Below are positions 60,239 through 64,000 of a stretch of 64,000 bases of DNA, piece by piece. Under the pieces are notes generated by a model that had not been told where the DNA came from, did no database searches, and worked only from the letters and a program-made list of their open reading frames with translations. The stretch spans positions 372,001-436,000 of the forward strand of contig NZ_LR217715.1 in assembly GCF_900698935.1 (NCBI RefSeq), in the 5' to 3' direction. The position numbers and the translations under genes are program-made. This DNA comes from Erwinia_E haradaeae_D. GTDB lineage: Bacteria > Pseudomonadota > Gammaproteobacteria > Enterobacterales > Enterobacteriaceae. The first letter of the stretch is position 1. Every line of letters begins with the position of its first letter.

Positions 60239-60754
60239 ATGGCAAATATCGAAAAACAAGCGGGCGAACTACAAGAAAAGCTCATTGCAGTAAATCGTGT
60301 ATCTAAAACTGTCAAAGGTGGTCGCATTTTTTCTTTTACAGCGCTAACTGTTGTAGGGGACGGTCATGGACGGATGGGTTTTGGTTATGGTAAAGCACGA
60401 GAGGTTCCAGCAGCAATCCAAAAAGCAATGGAAAAAGCTCGGAGAAATATGAGCTATTTTGCATTAAATAAAGGTACGTTACAGCATCCTGTTACAGGCT
60501 CTCATACAGGGTCTCGCGTATTCATGAAACCAGCTTCAGAAGGAACTGGAATTATTGCTGGAGGTGCAATGCGAGCTGTTTTAGAAGTCACTGGTATCCA
60601 TAATGTCTTAGCTAAAGCTTATGGATCGACAAATCCCATTAATGTTGTGCGTGCTACTTTAGTGGGTCTTATGAACATGAAATCACCAGCAATGATTGCC
60701 GCTAAGCGTGGTAAATCTGTTGAAAATATTCTTGAGGATATTAGAAATGGCTAA
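60239..60754 (+). CDS. rpsE: 30S ribosomal protein S5
   Basis: S5 helps form the mRNA entry channel and affects accuracy. The 171 residues start MANIEKQAGELQEKLIAVNR and carry GGRIFSFTALTVVGDGHGRM and GFGYGKAREVPAAIQKAMEK. The C-terminus is about four residues longer than in E. coli. Its last eight bases overlap the start of rpmD. Confidence 0.98.
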   Translation: MANIEKQAGELQEKLIAVNRVSKTVKGGRIFSFTALTVVGDGHGRMGFGYGKAREVPAAIQKAMEKARRNMSYFALNKGTLQHPVTGSHTGSRVFMKPASEGTGIIAGGAMRAVLEVTGIHNVLAKAYGSTNPINVVRATLVGLMNMKSPAMIAAKRGKSVENILEDIRNG

Positions 60755-60929
60755 TATAATTAAGATTACTCAAACACGGAGTGCAATTGGTCGTTTACCT
60801 AAACATAAGGCTACACTGATGGGCTTAGGTCTTCGTCGCATGAATCACACTGTATATCGTGAAGACACTTCCTCGATTAGAGGCATGATTAACAGGATCT
60901 CGTATATGATTAAAGTAGAGGGGGAGTAA
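60747..60929 (+). CDS. rpmD: 50S ribosomal protein L30
   Basis: L30 is a small 50S protein. The ATG at 60747 lies inside the end of rpsE and gives 60 residues starting MANIIKITQTRSAIGRLPKH, one more than in E. coli. The longer frame reaching to 60696 is not conserved. The eight-base overlap implies translational coupling. Confidence 0.97.
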   Translation: MANIIKITQTRSAIGRLPKHKATLMGLGLRRMNHTVYREDTSSIRGMINRISYMIKVEGE

Positions 60930-60932
60930 GAA

Positions 60933-61367
60933 GTGTATTTAAATACTCTCTCACCAGCTAATGGATCAAAACATGTAGCAAAACGTTTAGGGCGTGGTTT
61001 AGGTTCCGGTCTCGGGAAAACTGCTGGACGCGGTCATAAGGGCCAAAAATCACGGTCTGGTAGTAGCGCACATCGTGGATTTGAAGGAGGACAGATGCCT
61101 CTATATCGTCGTCTACCAAAGTTTGGTTTTATTTCTCAGAAAGCAATGGTGACGTCACAAGTCCGTTTGTCTGATTTAAATAAACTTGAAGGTGAAGTTG
61201 TGGATTTAAAAGCGCTGAAAATAGCGCATTTAATTAGCATGAAGGCTGAATTTGCAAAAATAATTTTGTGTGGTGAAATCACTCGCTCAATGACGATTCG
61301 AGGCGTACGTGTTACCAAAGGTGCTCGTTCTGCAATATTAGCTGCTAGTGGTATAATTGAGGCGTAA
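60933..61367 (+). CDS. rplO: 50S ribosomal protein L15
   Basis: L15 is a late 50S assembly protein. It starts at a GTG (MYLNTLSPANGSKHVAKRLG) preceded by GGGGGAG. The 144 residues equal the E. coli length, with the basic GLGKTAGRGHKGQKSRSG arm and FEGGQMPLYRRLPKFGF. The rpmD stop lies three bases before. Confidence 0.98.
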   Translation: MYLNTLSPANGSKHVAKRLGRGLGSGLGKTAGRGHKGQKSRSGSSAHRGFEGGQMPLYRRLPKFGFISQKAMVTSQVRLSDLNKLEGEVVDLKALKIAHLISMKAEFAKIILCGEITRSMTIRGVRVTKGARSAILAASGIIEA

Positions 61368-61374
61368 ATTTTAG

Positions 61375-62706
61375 ATGGCTAAACAATCAGGAATCGATTT
61401 CCAGAGCGCAAAAAGTGGTTCAAGCGAGCTTAAAACCAGATTGCTATTTGTTAGTTTGGCTCTTATTATTTTTCGTATTGGTTCTTTTATTCCTATACCA
61501 GGTATTGATGTCACTATTGTGTCTAATGTACTTGCGCATCAGCACGGAACGATTATTGAAATGTTTAATATGTTCTCTGGCGGCGCCTTAAGTCGTGCCT
61601 CTATCTTTGCTTTGGGGATTATGCCTTATATCTCATCATCTATCATAGTGCAGATAATATCTATGGTGCACCCTAGATTATCTGAATTAAAAAAGGAAGG
61701 GGAGGTAGGTCGTCAAAAAATTAGTCAGTATACCCGATATGGTACGTTAGTATTAAGTGTTTTTCAGTCTATTGGTATAGCAGTAGGTTTACCAAATATA
61801 CCAGGAATGCAAGGCCTAGTTTTAGAACCAGGATATGGATTTTATATAACGGCTGTCATTAGTTTAGTGACTGGTACCATGTTTCTTATGTGGTTAGGTG
61901 AACAAATTACGGAAAGAGGTATTGGCAATGGTATATCAATCATTATTTTTGCAGGTATCGTTGCAGGGTTACCGTCTGCTATAATAAATACTATTGAACA
62001 AGCCAGACAAGAAGATCTTCATTTTCTCTTATTGTTTTGTGTAGCATCTCTAGTTTTTGCAGTAACTTTATTGGTTGTCTTTATTGAACGTGGACATAGA
62101 CGCATTATCGTACATTACGCGAAACGCCAACAAGGTAGACGAATATATGCAGCACATCACACACATTTACCCCTGAAAGTTAATATGTCTGGAGTCATTC
62201 CTGCAATCTTTGCTTCGAGCTTGATTTTACTACCAGCAACGATTACCTCATGGTTTGGAGGCGAAAAGAATTTAGGCTGGTTAACAACCATTTCTCTCTC
62301 ACTACAACCCGGTCAGCCATGTTATGTGATATTATATACCATAGCAATTATGTTTTTTTCTTTTTTTTATACTTCCTTGATTTTTAATCCACGTGAAACA
62401 GCAGATAATCTTAAAAAATGTGGTGCATTTATTTTAGGTATTCGTCCAGGAGAACACACAGCGAAATATATTAATAAAGTTATGACTCGACTGACATTCA
62501 TTGGTGCTTTATATATTACCTTTATTTGTCTGATCCCAGAGTTTTTACGTAACGCAATGAACGTTCCATTTTATTTTGGTGGTACATCCTTGCTTATTGT
62601 AGTGGTTGTGATCATCGATTTTATATCACAGGTACAAATTTTATTAATGTCAAGCCAATATGAGTCTGTTTTACATAAAGCAAATTTAAAAAATTATAGT
62701 CGTTAA
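61375..62706 (+). CDS. secY: SecY, protein-translocation channel
   Basis: SecY forms the membrane channel for protein export and insertion. The 443 residues equal the E. coli length, with ten predicted membrane helices. The plug and early signature region GIDVTIVSN, the cytoplasmic loop VERGHRR-like FIERGHRRIIVHYAKRQQG and the C-terminal NPRETADNLKKCGAF are intact. The start lies eight bases after rplO. Export is therefore retained, consistent with DsbA and PBP2 in this window. Confidence 0.98.
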   Translation: MAKQSGIDFQSAKSGSSELKTRLLFVSLALIIFRIGSFIPIPGIDVTIVSNVLAHQHGTIIEMFNMFSGGALSRASIFALGIMPYISSSIIVQIISMVHPRLSELKKEGEVGRQKISQYTRYGTLVLSVFQSIGIAVGLPNIPGMQGLVLEPGYGFYITAVISLVTGTMFLMWLGEQITERGIGNGISIIIFAGIVAGLPSAIINTIEQARQEDLHFLLLFCVASLVFAVTLLVVFIERGHRRIIVHYAKRQQGRRIYAAHHTHLPLKVNMSGVIPAIFASSLILLPATITSWFGGEKNLGWLTTISLSLQPGQPCYVILYTIAIMFFSFFYTSLIFNPRETADNLKKCGAFILGIRPGEHTAKYINKVMTRLTFIGALYITFICLIPEFLRNAMNVPFYFGGTSLLIVVVVIIDFISQVQILLMSSQYESVLHKANLKNYSR

Positions 62707-62717
62707 TGGAGAGAAAA

Positions 62718-62834
62718 GTGAAAGTGTGTGCTTCTGTAAGAAGATTATGTCGTAGTTGTAAGATTGTTCGTAGAAAAGGTGTGGTACGAGTAATTTGTAG
62801 TACGGATCCAAAACATAAGCAGAGACAAGGTTAA
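62718..62834 (+). CDS. rpmJ: 50S ribosomal protein L36
   Basis: L36 is the smallest 50S protein. From the GTG at 62718 it has 38 residues: MKVCASVRRLCRSCKIVRRK and a short remainder ending KHKQRQG. The zinc ligands are in place (Cys11, Cys14, Cys27, His33), so this is the zinc-binding type. GGAGAG at 62708-62713 is the ribosome binding site. It closes the spc operon after secY, the standard enterobacterial position. Confidence 0.97.
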   Translation: MKVCASVRRLCRSCKIVRRKGVVRVICSTDPKHKQRQG

Positions 62835-62871
62835 TGTAGCCTCATGATTCTGATTGGATTATATCGACTTT

Positions 62872-62893
62872 CATAGTCTGTGTATTGACTATG
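62872..62893 (+). repeat. Hairpin in the rpmJ-rpsM gap
   Basis: Arms CATAGTC and GACTATG close an eight-base loop in the 144-base gap before the alpha operon. The right arm overlaps a TTGACT that could be a -35 box, but I find no fitting -10. It may be part of the alpha-operon leader, where S4 acts in E. coli. Confidence 0.3.
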
Positions 62894-62978
62894 TACACTA
62901 ATATGCAGTACCCTAAAAAGGCGTTTAAATATAAAGTGTATCACTACAGTACTATTTATCAAAATATAGGAGTGTATA

Positions 62979-63335
62979 GTGGCCCGTATAGCAGGGATTA
63001 ACATTCCTGATCATAAACACACCGTCATCGCATTAACTGCGATATTCGGTATTGGCAAAAGTCGTGCGCAGTCGATCTGTGGGTTAACGGGTATAGCCGA
63101 AGAGGTTAAGATCAGTGATCTACCAGAAGAGCGTATGGATATGCTTCGCGATGCAGTTACAAAATTTGTTGTGGAAGGCGATCTACGTCGTGAAGTTACT
63201 CTCAGTATCAAACGTTTAATGGATCTTGGTTGTTATCGTGGATTACGACATCGTCGTGGTCTTCCGGTTCGCGGTCAACGTACTAAGACGAATGCTAGGA
63301 CACGTAAAGGTCCACGCAAGCCGATCAAGAAATAA
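62979..63335 (+). CDS. rpsM: 30S ribosomal protein S13
   Basis: S13 contacts the P-site tRNA and the 50S subunit. The 118 residues equal the E. coli length and begin at GTG, as in E. coli. MARIAGINIPDHKH, GDLRREVTLSIKRLMDLG and the C-terminal RTKTNARTRKGPRKPIKK tail are intact. TAGGAG precedes the start. First gene of the alpha operon. Confidence 0.98.
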   Translation: MARIAGINIPDHKHTVIALTAIFGIGKSRAQSICGLTGIAEEVKISDLPEERMDMLRDAVTKFVVEGDLRREVTLSIKRLMDLGCYRGLRHRRGLPVRGQRTKTNARTRKGPRKPIKK

Positions 63336-63351
63336 TTTGGATGGTTAAATA

Positions 63352-63741
63352 ATGGTAAAGGCACCAATTCGTTCACGTAAGCGCGTAAAAAGACAATTTT
63401 CTGATGGTGTAGCTCACATTCATGCATCTTTTAATAACACTATCGTGACAATTACTGATCGTCAGGGCAATGCATTAGGTTGGGCGACTGCTGGAGGATC
63501 AGGTTTCCGTGGGTCTCGTAAATCTACTCCATTTGCTGCACAAGTTGCTGCAGAGCATTGTGCCGAATCTGTAAAAGATTATGGTATTAAAAACTTGGAA
63601 GTAATGGTAAAAGGTCCTGGTCCAGGTCGCGAGTCAACTATTCGTGCGTTAAATGCTGCTGGTTTCCGTATTACGAATATTACAGATGTGACTCCAATCC
63701 CACATAATGGTTGTCGTCCACCTAAAAAACGTCGTGTATAA
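63352..63741 (+). CDS. rpsK: 30S ribosomal protein S11
   Basis: S11 forms part of the 30S platform. The 129 residues equal the family length. HIHASFNNTIVTITDRQGNA and the C-terminal TDVTPIPHNGCRPPKKRRV are intact. It lies 16 bases after rpsM and 32 bases before rpsD. Confidence 0.98.
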   Translation: MVKAPIRSRKRVKRQFSDGVAHIHASFNNTIVTITDRQGNALGWATAGGSGFRGSRKSTPFAAQVAAEHCAESVKDYGIKNLEVMVKGPGPGRESTIRALNAAGFRITNITDVTPIPHNGCRPPKKRRV

Positions 63742-63773
63742 TATCTCGTTGTTGAGGAATCTTAGGGAAAAAT

Positions 63774-64000
63774 ATGGCAAGATATTTGGGACCAACACTA
63801 AAAATAAGTCGTCGTGAAGGCACAGATCTATTTCTTAAGTCTGGCGTTCGTGCAATCGATACTAAATGTAATCTAGAGAAATTGCCTGGTCAGCACGGAG
63901 CGCGTAAGATGCGTCTATCTGATTATGGTGTTCAATTACGAGAAAAACAGAAAGTGCGTCGTATGTATGGAATATTAGAGAATCAATTTCATAATTATTA
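63774..64000 (+). CDS. rpsD: 30S ribosomal protein S4, N-terminal part (cut by window end)
   Basis: S4 initiates 30S assembly and, in E. coli, represses the alpha operon. The first 75 codons are present, starting MARYLGPTLKISRREGTDLF, with KCNLEKLPGQHGARKMRLSD and REKQKVRRMYG. The reading frame is open at the right edge, so rpoA and rplQ are expected beyond. Confidence 0.97.
   Translation, partial: MARYLGPTLKISRREGTDLFLKSGVRAIDTKCNLEKLPGQHGARKMRLSDYGVQLREKQKVRRMYGILENQFHNY

Noticed and set aside
62885..62914. TTGACT as the -35 of an alpha-operon promoter.
   Set aside because: No acceptable -10 box at 16-18 bases downstream (TACCCT at best), and it overlaps a hairpin arm.
1..64000. tRNA genes, rRNA genes, RNase P RNA, tmRNA, 4.5S RNA, CRISPR arrays, insertion sequences and prophage.
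   Set aside because: I looked for characteristic motifs (for example the tRNA T-arm GGTTCGA pattern in spacers, and regular spaced repeats) and saw none. A covariance-model scan would be needed to exclude divergent ones.

Overview
The window comes from an AT-rich, strongly reduced gammaproteobacterial genome. Every protein I recognise reads as an orthologue of an enterobacterial (E. coli-type) protein at nearly the same length, and the tusDCB-rpsL-rpsG-fusA-tuf, S10, spc and alpha gene orders are enterobacterial. About half of the first 47 kb carries no gene I can defend. Genes stand alone in long AT-rich spacers, a whole two-gene operon (tamAB) is present as a readable fossil, and operon partners are missing. 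I see no insertion sequence, prophage, CRISPR array, rRNA or convincing tRNA. This is what a host-restricted, probably insect-associated obligate symbiont looks like while gene loss is outpacing DNA loss. I cannot name the genus.

Layout. Positions 1-3229 are non-coding. Positions 3230-8787 (minus strand) hold the tamB and tamA pseudogenes. Then come islands of intact genes separated by 0.3-3.7 kb of apparently empty DNA: mrdA-mrdB (cell elongation), ychF, pgi, a minus-strand polysaccharide-deacetylase-like gene, ispA-dxs with a possible xseB remnant in front, ubiK, cvpA-purF, ubiX, dsbA, pcnB-folK (minus), glmU-glmS, fumC (minus), a two-cysteine peroxiredoxin, ribF and tusD-tusC-tusB. From 47.4 kb to the end the character changes: about 16.6 kb of tightly packed translation genes (str, S10, spc and alpha operons), complete and in order, ending inside rpsD.

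Function. The retained genes cover amino-sugar and peptidoglycan precursors (glmS, glmU) with the elongation synthase pair (mrdA, mrdB); isoprenoid synthesis (dxs, ispA) feeding ubiquinone, for which ubiX and ubiK are also kept; purine entry (purF); folate (folK); flavins (ribF); central carbon (pgi, fumC); periplasmic disulfides (dsbA); peroxide defence; RNA polyadenylation (pcnB); and tRNA wobble-uridine thiolation (tusBCD). Loss of TamAB indicates a simplified outer-membrane assembly pathway in a cell that still builds a wall.

I found no clear new multi-gene system. The best leads for something undescribed are a compact self-complementary element at 26018-26148 upstream of cvpA-purF, a 14-bp hairpin at 30822-30856 upstream of dsbA, and the orphan deacetylase gene at 20097-21083. 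Gene identities come from comparison with family sequences I know, not from a search. Statements about lengths or residues in E. coli are from memory.
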